The notes below the pieces were generated by a model. It saw only the letters and a program-made list of their open reading frames with translations, did not search any database and was not told where the DNA came from. A program made the translations under genes and the position numbers. Shown here piece after piece: positions 63,844-64,000 of a stretch of 64,000 nucleotides of DNA. This DNA comes from Monomorium pharaonis (Eukaryota; Arthropoda; Insecta; Hymenoptera; Formicidae). Location: positions 9,666,722 to 9,730,721 of the forward strand of contig NC_050477.1 of NCBI RefSeq assembly GCF_013373865.1. Direction: 5' to 3'. The first letter of the stretch is position 1; every line of letters begins with the position of its first letter.

Positions 63844-64000
63844 AAAATATATGTTTAATTTCAAAGAAAAAAGTCTAATAGTCGGGAGGTCTGAGAGAAG
63901 CGATTTATTAATAAAACTAGCTATAAAAAAAATAAAGGAAAAAGAAATAAATCTTTGTTTGGGTAATCCTCTCATTCTCATTTACGTCAATCTATCAGAC

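Overview
This window is animal nuclear DNA, most likely insect and probably Hymenoptera (ant-like). AT-rich stretches full of homopolymer runs alternate sharply with blocks rich in CpG (for example about 1120-2060, 48700-49440 and 62370-63380). Long GA/CT and TA microsatellites are frequent, small palindromic DNA transposons are scattered throughout, and one scaffold gap of exactly 500 N lies at 50214-50713. The placement in Hymenoptera rests on this style of sequence, not on a gene match.

I do not recognise a complete protein-coding gene, tRNA, rRNA or CRISPR array. The open frames are short and many begin at non-ATG codons. They look like chance frames in GC-rich sequence, with none of the domain signatures I can read. 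The window is best read as intergenic or intronic DNA. Two signals point to a minus-strand transcription unit crossing it. At 47973-47999 the minus strand has a pyrimidine tract ending in CAG directly followed by GTGAGT, the form of a zero-length-exon (recursive) splice point in a long intron. At 37181-37287 there is a 107-base open segment bounded by AG and GTAAGT, and a diverged, splice-site-dead copy of it lies 421 bases away at 37602-37708.

Layout: 1-8000 carries a small hairpin element (77-185), a palindromic 250-base element with a perfect 8-base target duplication (2928-3177), GA/CT tracts and a TA tract. At 8005-8146 lies a short element with TAA duplications (PIF/Harbinger type), and around 8331-8536 there are Z-DNA-prone CG tracts. 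From 16.5 to 25 kb there are a GC-rich minisatellite (about 16548-16828), a 64-base CT tract and two palindromic elements with CACT-A/G-rich ends. From 26 to 35 kb there are a G-quadruplex tract, a tandem duplication and a cluster of simple repeats. From 37 to 48 kb there are the exon-like duplication, another palindromic element, a short hairpin and the recursive-splice candidate. After the gap come a 23-base-pair hairpin (51699-51787), a 68-base tandem duplication, a foldback-like element with subrepeats and a perfect 8-base target duplication (59129-60292), and a 585-base element (61574-62158).

There is no visible set of genes working together. The content is mainly transposon debris, simple repeats and possible intron splicing signals.
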